Below, piece after piece: positions 27,010-35,411 of a DNA stretch of 55,231 bases. Each line of letters opens with the position of its first letter. Position 1 is the stretch's first letter. The notes below the pieces were generated by a model. That model had not been told where the DNA came from. It searched no databases and worked only from the letters and a program-made list of their open reading frames with translations. A program made the translations under genes and the position numbers. Source of the stretch: Alphaproteobacteria bacterium (GTDB taxonomy: Bacteria; Pseudomonadota; Alphaproteobacteria; TMED109); NCBI GenBank assembly GCA_022825235.1, contig JAJDYI010000033.1:1-55231 (forward strand), in the 5' to 3' direction.

Positions 27010-27017
27010 CCTGCACC

Positions 27018-28262
27018 ATGCAGACAACCACCGTCGTGGTCGGGGCCGGCCATGCCGGCCTCGCCACGAGTCACTGCCTCGCTGCACGTGAGATCGACCA
27101 TGTGGTGATCGAGCGTGGCGAGGTGGCGCACAGCTGGCGGACGGAGCGATGGCAGTCGCTTCGCCTGCTGACGCCCAATTGGCAGACCCGGGTGCCCGGC
27201 CTCGCCTACGACGGTGACGATCCCGACGGCTTCATGGCCATGGCCGAGGTCGTGGCGTTCATCGAGCGCTACGCCCGGCTGGTCGCCACGCCGCTCGAGA
27301 CCGCCACGACGGTCGAATCATTGACGCGGAACGGTGAAGGTTACGAAGTCGCCACCGACCGGGGGGTCTGGCGGTGTGCGACCGTGATCATCGCCTCCGG
27401 CGCCTGCAACGTGCCCAGGCTCCCGGCGGCCGCGGCGGCGCAGCCCCCTACCGTCGAGTCCGTCACACCGATGGACTACGTGCGTCCCGAAACCCTCCCC
27501 GACGGCGGCGTGCTGGTGGTTGGTGCGTCGGCATCCGGCGTGCAGATCGCAGACGAGGTCCATCGCTCCGGCCGCCCGGTGACTCTCGCGGTGGCTGAGC
27601 ACGTGCGGCTGCCGCGCACCTATCGGGGCAAGGACATCCTGTGGTGGATGGACCGTATAGGGCTCCACGACGAGCGCTATGACGAAATCGACGACATCGT
27701 GCGCGCCCGCCGCCTCCCCTCCCCTCAGCTCGTCGGCACGCCGGAGCGGATCACTCTGGACCTCAACGCGCTTACGGACCGCGGCGTGCGACTGGTCGGC
27801 CCGCTCGCCGGATTTTCGGACGGCATGGCGCAGTTCGGAGGCTCACTCCGCAACATGTGCACGCTTGCCGATCTGAAACAGGGACGATTGCTCGACACGA
27901 TTGACGAGTGGGTTACCGAGACCGGTGGCGACTCGCAGTTCGAGCAACCGCAACGCTTTGCGCCGACACGGGTGGAGGAATCGCCGCCGCTGGCACTCGA
28001 TCTCGCCCGCAGCGGAATTCGAACCATCATCTGGGCGACGGGATACGAGGCCGATCACTCCTGGGTCAATCTCCCCGTCTTCGACCACAAGGGAAGGCTG
28101 CTGCACGACGGCGGTGTGGTCACGGGTTCGCCCGGGCTCTACCGGATCGGCCTGAACGTCCTGCGTCGTCGCAAGTCAAGCTTCATCCACGGAATCGAGG
28201 ATGACGCCCATGATCTCACCGACCATCTGGCGGGCTACGTCGGCGCGGGCGACGGCGGGTGA
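27018..28262 (+). CDS. FAD-dependent NAD(P)-binding oxidoreductase (flavin monooxygenase-like)
   Basis: 414 residues with two Rossmann loops: FAD-binding GAGHAG at residues 9-14 and NAD(P)-binding VGASASG at about 168-174. The CzcO/FMO-type motif ATGYEAD near residue 346 is also present. Such flavoproteins oxygenate S- or N-containing compounds or ketones. The start chosen (ATG 27018) gives the standard family N-terminus. It forms a two-gene operon with the OsmC gene under the SAM-I element, making a sulfur compound a reasonable substrate guess. Confidence 0.9.
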   Translation: MQTTTVVVGAGHAGLATSHCLAAREIDHVVIERGEVAHSWRTERWQSLRLLTPNWQTRVPGLAYDGDDPDGFMAMAEVVAFIERYARLVATPLETATTVESLTRNGEGYEVATDRGVWRCATVIIASGACNVPRLPAAAAAQPPTVESVTPMDYVRPETLPDGGVLVVGASASGVQIADEVHRSGRPVTLAVAEHVRLPRTYRGKDILWWMDRIGLHDERYDEIDDIVRARRLPSPQLVGTPERITLDLNALTDRGVRLVGPLAGFSDGMAQFGGSLRNMCTLADLKQGRLLDTIDEWVTETGGDSQFEQPQRFAPTRVEESPPLALDLARSGIRTIIWATGYEADHSWVNLPVFDHKGRLLHDGGVVTGSPGLYRIGLNVLRRRKSSFIHGIEDDAHDLTDHLAGYVGAGDGG

Positions 28263-28481
28263 CGGCTATCCACGCCCCGGCCAATGATGAGCGGAAGCCG
28301 GATCGAGAGGTGACGCGCGGCCTGAGGTGAAGTCTCGCCATGGAGGCCGACCGGTGATGATCGGGAGGCAGGAAATTCGAGGGACGTCATGTTCCGGTCG
28401 TGTTCAGCTATCGGGGAGTTTTTCTCCGGAACTGACAGAAGCGGACGAACGACACCCTTCGCCTCGGCGACGACCCAGCCA

Positions 28482-28931
28482 TCAATCGTCATAGCCCGGC
28501 AGGCGAACCCCTGCGGTCGCCGGCACACGCAGCGTCTTTCCGGCCGCGATCATCACCTTGTCCAGGCTGTAGATCGCCTCTGCCCCGCGGTTGCTCGCGA
28601 TGGCGAGGTGCAGTGCGTCCCCGGCCCTCAGTCCGGTCTCGAAATGGCTAAGCCATTCCCTGGCCAGATCGAAGTCGTCGTGGTTCGGCAATAGGACGAC
28701 AAAGGACTCCTCAATGATGGTCTCGAACTTTGAACCCGCCTCGCGTGCTGCCGCCGCTTTCGGACTGCCCATGCGGGCCTTCCGGGTAAGCAGGGAGGCG
28801 AACTCGACCCGGGTCCAGTCGTCGACTGTTGGAGCGTTCGCCGGCGGGTCCTCAAAGAAACCCGCGAACGGTTCGCTGGCCACCTCGGGCAGGACAAGGG
28901 GACCGAGGAAGCTGTTGTCGAAGTAGCGCAC
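28482..28931 (-). CDS. PIN-domain toxin (VapC-like)
   Basis: 149 residues with the PIN ribonuclease acidic set: Asp5 in MRYFDNSFL, Glu in VEFASLL, Asp in GDALHLAIA and a late Asp in YSLDKVM. VapC toxins cut RNA, often tRNA or rRNA. The gene begins 18 bases after the Phd-type antitoxin stop, so the pair is an operon in the usual antitoxin-first order. Length is at the upper end for VapC but within the family. Confidence 0.9.
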   Translation of the reverse strand: MRYFDNSFLGPLVLPEVASEPFAGFFEDPPANAPTVDDWTRVEFASLLTRKARMGSPKAAAAREAGSKFETIIEESFVVLLPNHDDFDLAREWLSHFETGLRAGDALHLAIASNRGAEAIYSLDKVMIAAGKTLRVPATAGVRLPGYDD

Positions 28932-28949
28932 TTGAGCTGGAAGGCGATC

Positions 28950-29491
<542 letters not shown>

Positions 29492-30403
29492 ATGATGAAG
29501 GACGATGGCCGAACCATTGCCGGCAACGCACCTGAGCTGCCGCGAATGAGGCCGGCGGCAATCCCGGAGATTCGCCCGCTGCCGGAGTACTTGGCTACGG
29601 GCGCGCGCAAGGCCATCTACGACGACACGAAAGCAGTCCTTCAAGTTCCATGGATGGGCGTCGTCGCCATGGCGTTCGCGCATTACCCACGGTTCTACGA
29701 AACGCTCTGGCAGGGCGTGCGGCCGCTCTGCATGTCCGAGCAGTTCGTCTCGGCATGCCGGCGCCTCCGGGCCCTCACCGAGGATGCCGTGCAGCCCCTC
29801 GCGCCGCCGGCCATCGGAACCCGGCTGAGCTCGCTCGGGTATGCCTCGCGTGAGGTCACGCAGATCGCGGAGATGATCGAGATCTTCTCGCACGGCAATT
29901 TCCCGTATGCGCTCATGGCAACCCAGGCCCGACTGCTCCTCGAAGGCCATGCCCTTTCCGGCGACGGGGGCACGACGCCGTTCACGGGGCGCCACGGACC
30001 GGAGACCGAGGTCCCGTTCGTCCTGATGGAGCCGCACCATACCGACCGGGATACCCGGACAGTCTTCGACGATGTCAAGGCGACGCTCGGGCTGCCGTTT
30101 GTCAATACGGACTACCGCGCGCTTTCGCGCTGGCCAAGCTACTTCGCCCTGGCCTGGGATGATCTGCGGGCACACCTGGCGACTCCCGGCTACGCACAGA
30201 TCGTCGACGGGATCCACCAGGCGCTCGTCGACACCGCGCTCGCGCTGCCCAATCCCGGCGGGCTGCGGCCCGAGGTGCTGCAGGCTGCAGCCGACGACGA
30301 CGCGACGGTCGAGGAGGTTCGCGAGGTCGTCCGGCTTTTCCAGTGGCTGCTGCCGGGCCTCGCCACGAATGTGGCCTTCTTCCGGGCGCAAATGGTCAGT
30401 TAG
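29492..30403 (+). CDS. DehI-type 2-haloacid dehalogenase
   Basis: 303 residues of the DehI family. The protein is an internal pseudo-duplication: IYDDTKAVLQVPWMGVVAMA in the first half mirrors VFDDVKATLGLPFVNTDYRA in the second. Asp207 (VNTD) and Asn136 (HGNF) correspond in position to the catalytic Asp and Asn of characterised DehI, which hydrolyses both enantiomers of 2-haloacids by direct water attack. No dehalogenase regulator or permease gene is adjacent. It may act on natural halogenated acids. Confidence 0.85.
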   Translation: MMKDDGRTIAGNAPELPRMRPAAIPEIRPLPEYLATGARKAIYDDTKAVLQVPWMGVVAMAFAHYPRFYETLWQGVRPLCMSEQFVSACRRLRALTEDAVQPLAPPAIGTRLSSLGYASREVTQIAEMIEIFSHGNFPYALMATQARLLLEGHALSGDGGTTPFTGRHGPETEVPFVLMEPHHTDRDTRTVFDDVKATLGLPFVNTDYRALSRWPSYFALAWDDLRAHLATPGYAQIVDGIHQALVDTALALPNPGGLRPEVLQAAADDDATVEEVREVVRLFQWLLPGLATNVAFFRAQMVS

Positions 30404-30656
30404 ACAATGAAGTATCCACGCTGGCCGCCTTCCGGCTGCGCGCTCGGTTTCAGCCCGTCGGCATCTTCCCGTAAAGCCGTCGTTCCTCCACGCCTGGCGC
30501 GGACGCGTCGCTGACAGTCGGTGCGACGCCAGCGTGCCCCGTCGACACTACGCCCGGTCCCCCTTTCTTCCAATTGCCGGGATTGAGTCCGACTCCCGTG
30601 GCCGCGAGAAGGGCGGTGCTCCCTGTAACAAACAGTGATTGGCTGCGAGCGACCGG

Positions 30657-31160
30657 TTCGACCTGATCACCGGTGGGGCCGTCGGGCTGATCGCTGCCGG
30701 CATGGTCCATGCGCGCCAGCTCGAACGCTTCGAATTGCAGAGCGTGATCTCCTTCCCGCTGCTCGACCGAAATCTCTTTGCCGGCCACGTCGACGCCGCA
30801 CCCGCCGACCCCGGTGCAGCGAGGGTCGGGCTGGTGAGGCTCAAGGGCGGTTTCACCGTGGCCTCTTCCAGGCAGCTCGTGGACGTCATCGGTGCGGACA
30901 TCAAGGGCCACGATGTGGTGATCTTCGGTTTCTCGGGCACCACCTACCTGGACGACAGCGCCGCCAAACTGATCGGCGAACTGCTGGACATCGCCAGGGA
31001 GCAGCGCACCGCATTCGTTGTCGTGGGCCTTTCGGACGCCGTGGCACAAACCCTGTTCGCATTCGGGGTGTTGCAGCGCGTACCCGAAGGGCGCCTCGTA
31101 GGATCGATGGAACAGGCAAGAGCGGTAGCACGTGGGCTCCTTGCGGAGGACAGAAGCGGA
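30657..31160 (+). pseudogene. SulP/STAS anion transporter, 3' fragment (copy 1)
   Basis: The frame begins within the last membrane helix of a SulP transporter (DLITGGAVGLIAAGMVHARQLERF) and continues through the STAS domain (VGLVRLKGGFTVASSRQL, VVIFGFSGTTYLDDSAAKL, EQRTAFVVVGLSD). The 400 or so N-terminal residues are missing. The natural end DRSG-stop has mutated, so the frame reads on to 31373. It is nearly identical to the C-terminal part of the copy at 40575. Confidence 0.85.
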
Positions 31161-31399
31161 CGATCCGTCCGTAGCGGCTCGACTGGACTCGGACGGCGTT
31201 CGGGCGCGAAGACCAGCGCATCGTCTTCGGACAATGCTGGCACGGTGGGCTCCCCTGCCGACCTGGACGTACTTGGTGCCAAACGCCGACTTCGTGGACG
31301 GAACGTCAGACTGGCGCCGGACTCCCGCGCCGGAGAGCGATCCGCCCGCATCCCCGATGCAGACAGCGCATGATGTGGTTACAACGTAGTCTTATGGCT
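30657..31399 (+). repeat. direct repeat copy 1 (SulP tail plus downstream DNA)
   Basis: This segment of about 743 bases is closely similar to 40968-41713 in the same orientation. Similarity begins at TTCGACCTGATCAC and ends at TACAACGTAGTCTTA, so it includes about 240 bases of non-coding DNA after the STAS domain. The two copies enclose 9.6 kb of accessory genes. Confidence 0.9.
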
Positions 31400-31456
31400 G
31401 GCGCCGGGTTTCGCCACAGTACTGGCCGGTGGATCAAGAAACGAAGGGCAGCCCGA

Positions 31457-31717
31457 ATGGAAATCGCATTGCGCGAAGCGAAGGCCCGCCTTTCAGAGCT
31501 GGTCGCAGCCGCCTGCAGTGGCGAGCGCGTCATCATCACCCAGCATGGCCACCCTGCGGTGGAATTGGTGCGTTGCGAACGCCGCGGCGGCATCGATTTC
31601 GACAGGCTCGATGCTGCGCGCCGCCGCCTGGGTTTGAAGGCGAATAGAGAGCGGTGGCCGCCGGAATTCGACGATCCGGCCTACAGCCGGCAGGTGCTCG
31701 GCCTAGATGGCGAGTAA
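31457..31717 (+). CDS. Phd/YefM family antitoxin
   Basis: 86 residues with the Phd N-terminus [20 protein letters not shown] and RVIITQHGHPAVELVR, and a longer C-terminal toxin-binding tail (WPPEFDDPAYSRQVLGLD). It is followed by a broken PIN toxin frame seven bases later, so this antitoxin appears to be orphaned. It lies just after repeat copy 1. Confidence 0.88.
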   Translation: MEIALREAKARLSELVAAACSGERVIITQHGHPAVELVRCERRGGIDFDRLDAARRRLGLKANRERWPPEFDDPAYSRQVLGLDGE

Positions 31718-31723
31718 CTGACC

Positions 31724-31985
31724 ATTGAAATCCTGCTTGACACGTCCACACATCCCGCGTCTACGATCTCTTGATGGCGCCGGGGAAGCACCTTGATGCC
31801 GAGCGGAGATTCCTGGGAGGTCCGGCAGTACGACTGCACGTCAGTGCCGTGTCAATCTGGGAGATGCGCCTGAAGCATGACGCGCGTCGACGATCAAGCC
31901 AAAGGCGGGATGGGCCACGTGCGACAGAGGCCCGGCGCGCGCTGACGGTCGCCACCCTGCTGGCACTGGCCGCCTGCGGCGCATG
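31724..31985 (+). pseudogene. PIN-domain toxin, frameshifted
   Basis: IEILLDTSTH just after the antitoxin matches the start of PIN toxins (LLDTH), then a stop. In another frame, LHVSAVSIWEMRLKHDARR matches the conserved VSAVSIWEIAIK helix of the same family. The two pieces together equal the first half of a VapC protein, and no C-terminal half with the late acidic residues follows. The toxin is dead, while its antitoxin is intact. Confidence 0.75.
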
Positions 31986-32022
31986 ATGGGCCCATCGACA
32001 AGCGCTCTATAGCTGCCCGTGC

Positions 32023-32454
32023 TCACCCGCCACGTCGAAGCGGATTGAACGTTTCGACGCCGTCGAAATCCTTTTGGTTGTCGGTGACAACGATGCAGTC
32101 GTTCACTTCCGCGATCGCCGCGATCATCGTATCCAGCGCGCTGCGCGGGCGGCCCTGTGCCCTGCCGTCCACCATGAGGCGCGCCCAGACGAGACCCGCC
32201 TTCTCGTCGAATGGCAGCACGCGGCCGGCAAACAGTGCCGACGGACCCTCCGGGCCTGCGAACCACGCTTCGAGTTGATCCCGCTTGCGGCCCGGAGGTT
32301 TTTCCAGCACGCCGCGCCTGATCTCGGCAACGGTGAGCGCCGAGATATACAGGGTCTCGTCCGCCTGCTCCGCCATCCAGGCGAGCAGGGACTCCGACGG
32401 CACCGCCTTGGTGACGTTGCTGATGATGTTCGTGTCCAGAAGCCAGCGGCTCAC
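32023..32454 (-). CDS. PIN-domain toxin (VapC/FitB-like)
   Basis: 143 residues with intact PIN residues: Asp7 in WLLDTNIISN, Glu in TVAEIRRGV, the Asp of SALDTMIAAIA and late Asp in VVTDNQKDFDG. This is the FitB/VapC type. It overlaps the upstream antitoxin gene by four bases, giving a tightly coupled module. Expected activity is RNA cleavage when the antitoxin is degraded. Confidence 0.93.
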   Translation of the reverse strand: MSRWLLDTNIISNVTKAVPSESLLAWMAEQADETLYISALTVAEIRRGVLEKPPGRKRDQLEAWFAGPEGPSALFAGRVLPFDEKAGLVWARLMVDGRAQGRPRSALDTMIAAIAEVNDCIVVTDNQKDFDGVETFNPLRRGG

Positions 32455-32753
32455 AGGTCAACCTTGCGGCCTGTCTCGAACGGGCGCGGCGCGACGGCGT
32501 CAGCGCCGACCAGCGGCGACCGGCGCAGCGCTTCGAGGATGCCGCCTTTCCGCGGCGCCTTATCGCCGATGCCCTGGCGGACGGTCGCCCGCAAACTCTC
32601 GGCCTCGGGGCAATCCTCCGCCAGTCGTCTGGCCAGCGAGCGGATCAGGGCCCGGTCCGCGTCACGCCCCAGCACCTCGAAGCGGGCCAGGCCGCGCTCA
32701 GCCAGGCGGCTGCGATATTTCTTCACGGCGCGTCTTTGCGATGTTTCACTCAA
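32451..32753 (-). CDS. antitoxin partner of PIN toxin
   Basis: 100 residues with RRAVKKYRSRLAERGLARFEV and a helical stretch ALIRSLARRLAED. The sequence is typical of small antitoxins found before FitB-type PIN toxins; the N-terminal part probably binds DNA. Assignment depends mainly on its four-base overlap with the toxin gene and its basic N-terminus. It is likely autoregulatory. Confidence 0.8.
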   Translation of the reverse strand: MSETSQRRAVKKYRSRLAERGLARFEVLGRDADRALIRSLARRLAEDCPEAESLRATVRQGIGDKAPRKGGILEALRRSPLVGADAVAPRPFETGRKVDL

Positions 32754-32927
32754 GGCAACTCTCCCGCATATGTCCAGTAATATACCCGACTATATGGCAT
32801 TCGGCAATATCGATCCTGGTCAGATGCGAACGCGAGCCTCCCCTGAACTTCGCCGTACTGACCTATTCCTGGTTCGCCAACCGGTGCTGTCGCCGCCAAG
32901 CGCCAGGTGCAGCAACTCTGTCGCCGC

Positions 32928-33110
32928 ATGTGCGGTCGCTTCACCCGGCGCCTGTCGTGGAGCGAACTCCGCAGGTTGACAGACCGCATCGGTTCGCCGT
33001 CAGCCTGCGGCCCCGCCACAACGTGGTTCCGAGCCAGGACGTGGTTGTCGCGCGCGCCGGGGTGGCCGGCGAGCACCGCCTCTCCGTGAGAGCCGTGGCC
33101 AGCGGATGTT
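32928..33110 (+). pseudogene. SRAP (YedK/HMCES) remnant
   Basis: MCGRFTRRLSWSELRRLTD is the unmistakable N-terminus of SRAP proteins, whose Cys2 crosslinks to abasic sites in DNA. After about 22 residues the next conserved block (RPRHNVVPSQDVVVAR) continues in a different frame. No further SRAP blocks (such as the W-G-L and H-E-R-M-P motifs) are found. This is a frameshifted and truncated copy. Confidence 0.8.
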
Positions 33111-33296
33111 CCCACCAACGGCGCTTGTTCATCCTCCGCCCGGTCGACGGTGCGGCCGTCATGTGCTCGGCGAGAACGACCGGGGGGACGGTGTCAGCGT
33201 CGGTCCTGTGGAAATGGGCCCGCCTCAGCTCCGTTGCCGGAGTGGGTACGCGACACGACCAGTCCGTCAAGTGCTGCGGGTACGCTTTCGCGCGCG

Positions 33297-33536
33297 CCCC
33301 GCCGCCACTTCCAGGGCGCGGTCGGGCGCACCGGCCACCACAATCCCTTCCAGCTCTGCCCGGCCAGCGTCTGGGCATCCGCGCAGTGGCCCCGAAGGGA
33401 TGCGAGAATGTACCTCTCGTACGCCCACGCGTGCTCCTCCTCCACGAGCGTGGCGTTGACGTCGACGGATCCCGCCCGGACCTCGGCGACCAGGCGGCCG
33501 AAGCGGTCGCGGCGCAAGGCCTTCACCTCGACGCGC
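33297..33536 (-). pseudogene. thermonuclease (SNase) C-terminal remnant
   Basis: About 80 residues match the second half of staphylococcal-nuclease-like proteins: DRFGRLVAEVRAGSVDVNATL, EEEHAWAYERY and GLWWPVRPTAPWKWRRG. The N-terminal beta-barrel with the DGDT calcium site and first catalytic Arg is missing, replaced by low-complexity sequence that includes a DHLDLCGIQCVAK element. The fragment cannot be an active nuclease. Confidence 0.75.
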
Positions 33537-33575
33537 CCGCCCGCGCCGCCGGCGGGCCGCGGTGAGGGCGCCTTC

Positions 33576-33611
33576 GCGACGCACTGGATGCCGCAGAGGT
33601 CGAGGTGGTCG
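33576..33611 (-). repeat. DHxxLCxxxCxA element, copy A
   Basis: A 36-base element that on the minus strand encodes DHLDLCGIQCVA. It aligns without gaps to copies at 33761 and 35126 (29 of 36 identical to the former). Confidence 0.6.
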
Positions 33612-33690
33612 ACGACGGCGCAGGCGACGGGCCGGAGGCGGTCGTGGTCGTGGTCGTGGTCGGCGGGCCGCGGCGTGGAGCTTCTTGGGC

Positions 33691-33906
33691 TCAGCAGGCG
33701 CCAGCGTGGCGCGGCGAGGGCCGGGGGGCGAGTGTGCCGTGCAGCGGCGCGGGGCCCTGCGCGACGCAGCGCACGCCGCAGAGCGCCAGGTGGTCGCCGG
33801 GCCCGCGCCGCTTCGGCCAGAGTCGGCGCGCCTTGAGGAGCGCCATCTTCACGGTGAAGAGGAGGTCTTCGCGGGCGACCGTGTGGTGGTCTTGGGGCTC
33901 GGTCAT
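33691..33906 (-). CDS. small uncharacterised protein with DHxxLCxxxCxA element
   Basis: 71 residues starting MTEPQDHHTVAREDLLFTVK, with a predicted helix, a basic run (KARRLWPKRR) and the DHLALCGVRCVA motif that recurs twice nearby. Two cysteines spaced by four could bind metal. I recognise no family and there is no clear ribosome site. The repeated motif is the main reason to think it is or was coding. Confidence 0.35.
   Translation of the reverse strand: MTEPQDHHTVAREDLLFTVKMALLKARRLWPKRRGPGDHLALCGVRCVAQGPAPLHGTLAPRPSPRHAGAC
33761..33796 (-). repeat. DHxxLCxxxCxA element, copy B
   Basis: The second copy of the 36-base element, lying inside the small frame at 33691-33906 and encoding DHLALCGVRCVA. 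Confidence 0.6.
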
Positions 33907-33990
33907 AGAAGCGAGGGTAGCACGGGAACATTGAGAGAACATGGTGGCGGTGTGGCGGGGAAGAGCGGGCGGGCGTGGGCGTTGTGTCCC

Positions 33991-34304
33991 CGGTAAGCGC
34001 CGGCGTCGTTCGCGGCGGCGGCGTTCGCGGCGGCAAGAGCATGCGCCAACTCGAGGAGGCAGTCCTCGAGGTCCTGGTCGAGGCCGTGGGCGGCGGCGAA
34101 TGCCCGGGCGTGATCGAGATTAGCAGATGGGCGGGGATCAGGAGCGGGCGTGGTGTCTCCCCGGTGAGCGCCAGCGTCGTTCGCTCCGGCAAGAGCATGC
34201 GCCAACTCGAGGAGGCAGTCCTCGAGGTCCTGGTCGAGGCCGAGCGCAACGGCGAATGCCCGGGCGTGGCCGAGATCAGCGGGCGGGCGGGGATCTGGAG
34301 CGGG
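33991..34304 (+). repeat. tandem duplication with 156-base period
   Basis: The block from CGGTAAGCGC (33991) to GAGCGGG (34148) is repeated at 34162-34304. The shared ATGCGCCAACTCGAGGAGGC lies at 34041 and 34197, exactly 156 bases (52 codons) apart, so the duplication is in frame. The first copy has 15 extra bases near its start. Confidence 0.9.
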
Positions 34305-34484
34305 AAAGGCGAGGCCAGCAAAGGCGAGCCCGGCAGCGTGGGGCACTCGATCGCCTGGGGGATCTTCCTGAAATTGTTTCGGGCCGGGCTCATTCGGAAA
34401 TGCCCGAAATCGCCGGGGCGGAGCGGGTACGAGCCGACGGAGTTGGCGGTCGATCGGATGCGGGACGGCGTGGAGAGCGGTTAG
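34041..34484 (+). CDS. small winged-helix-like protein with internal duplication
   Basis: 147 residues. Two copies of MRQLEEAVLEVLVEA...GECPGVxEIS occur 52 residues apart, followed by a single C-terminal part with GHSIAWGIFLKLFRAGLIRK and GYEPTELAVDRM. The pattern of helix, ISxxAGI, then a GHSI...L...G..R hairpin resembles winged-helix DNA-binding proteins. The ancestral gene probably began at the second ATG (34197), giving 95 residues. Both ATGs lack a good ribosome site. I cannot assign a family with confidence. Confidence 0.45.
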   Translation: MRQLEEAVLEVLVEAVGGGECPGVIEISRWAGIRSGRGVSPVSASVVRSGKSMRQLEEAVLEVLVEAERNGECPGVAEISGRAGIWSGKGEASKGEPGSVGHSIAWGIFLKLFRAGLIRKCPKSPGRSGYEPTELAVDRMRDGVESG

Positions 34485-34662
34485 TCCTCGCGCGCAGCCA
34501 CCTTTTCCACAAGATCGGCGAAGACAGCTCGCTCGGCCAGTACCGCGACGCGACGCTGGTCGACGCGCGGCAGAGCCGCGACATACTCTGCATGTTCGAC
34601 AACCCCTGCACTGCCACACGCTGGCGCACCAGGGGTCCGGCATGAAGACATCGGAGGTCCGC

Positions 34663-35097
34663 ATGAAGAGCGCACTGGCGGCCCTCGTGCTGCTCTGGCC
34701 CGCCTTGGCCGTCGCAGATCACGAGCTGGACGACCGCGACATCGGCAGCGGGCGGGCGCTCTACATGCAGCACTGCGCCTCCTGCCACGGCGCCGAACTC
34801 GAAGGGCAGCCCGACTGGCGCCGGCCCGGCAAGGACGGGGTCCTGCCGGCCCCGCCCCACGACGCCAGCGGCCATACCTGGCATCACGACAACCGGATGC
34901 TCTTCGACTACACGAAGCTCGGCGGCGAAGGCCTCATGGAGGCCAGAGGCGTCGCCGGCTTCAAGAGCGGCATGCCGGGCCTCGGCCATGTCATGAGCGA
35001 CGACGAGATCTGGGACGTGCTCGCCTACATCCGCTCCACCTGGCCGGAGCGCATCCGCGAGATCCAGGCCGCCAGAAACCCGGAGCACGGGCGATGA
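34663..35097 (+). CDS. periplasmic class I cytochrome c
   Basis: 144 residues with a signal peptide (LAALVLLWPALAVADH), haem-binding CASCH near residue 38 and a distal Met in KSGMPGL. A single c-type haem is expected, transferring electrons in the periplasm. I chose the second ATG because GGAGG lies five bases before it. The gene has no oxidase or dehydrogenase partner nearby, and stands isolated within a patch of broken genes, yet looks intact. Confidence 0.92.
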   Translation: MKSALAALVLLWPALAVADHELDDRDIGSGRALYMQHCASCHGAELEGQPDWRRPGKDGVLPAPPHDASGHTWHHDNRMLFDYTKLGGEGLMEARGVAGFKSGMPGLGHVMSDDEIWDVLAYIRSTWPERIREIQAARNPEHGR

Positions 35098-35125
35098 CCG
35101 GCCCCCTGCCGACGCGGCGGCGTTC

Positions 35126-35161
35126 GCGATGCAGCGCATGCTGCAGAGGTCCCGGTGATCG
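35126..35161 (-). repeat. DHxxLCxxxCxA element, copy C
   Basis: The third copy of the 36-base element, encoding DHRDLCSMRCIA on the minus strand, in the gap after the cytochrome gene. No convincing gene surrounds it. The rest of 35098-35411 shows nothing else recognisable. Confidence 0.55.
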
Positions 35162-35411
35162 ATGACCTCCGTCCTTATGAGCTCGATCCGGGCATGGCCA
35201 TGGTCGCCCGGACAGTGCTGGCCCGCACTCACGATTACTCGCGGGCGTGATCGGGCGCATATCCCCGCTGCTAGGCTGCCTGCACCCACAGGATCCACAG
35301 GGCCGTCCACTTCATGCGGTCACTTACGTCCCCAAGGCCACAAGGATCGCGGCACGTCCCTGATCCCGCAGACGGCCAGCATGGCAGCCTCCGACTGCGT
35401 GAGAACTTCCG

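Noticed and set aside
26550-27017. Longer frame for the flavoprotein overlapping OsmC
   Set aside because: The FAD-binding N-terminus starts at 27018. The extension is antiphase to OsmC and Arg-rich.
33194-34393. A 399-codon open frame on the minus strand
   Set aside because: It is a GC-driven frame with low-complexity Pro/Thr/Arg runs. Only its C-terminal 80 residues (SNase remnant) show similarity, and its middle is antisense to the duplicated small gene.
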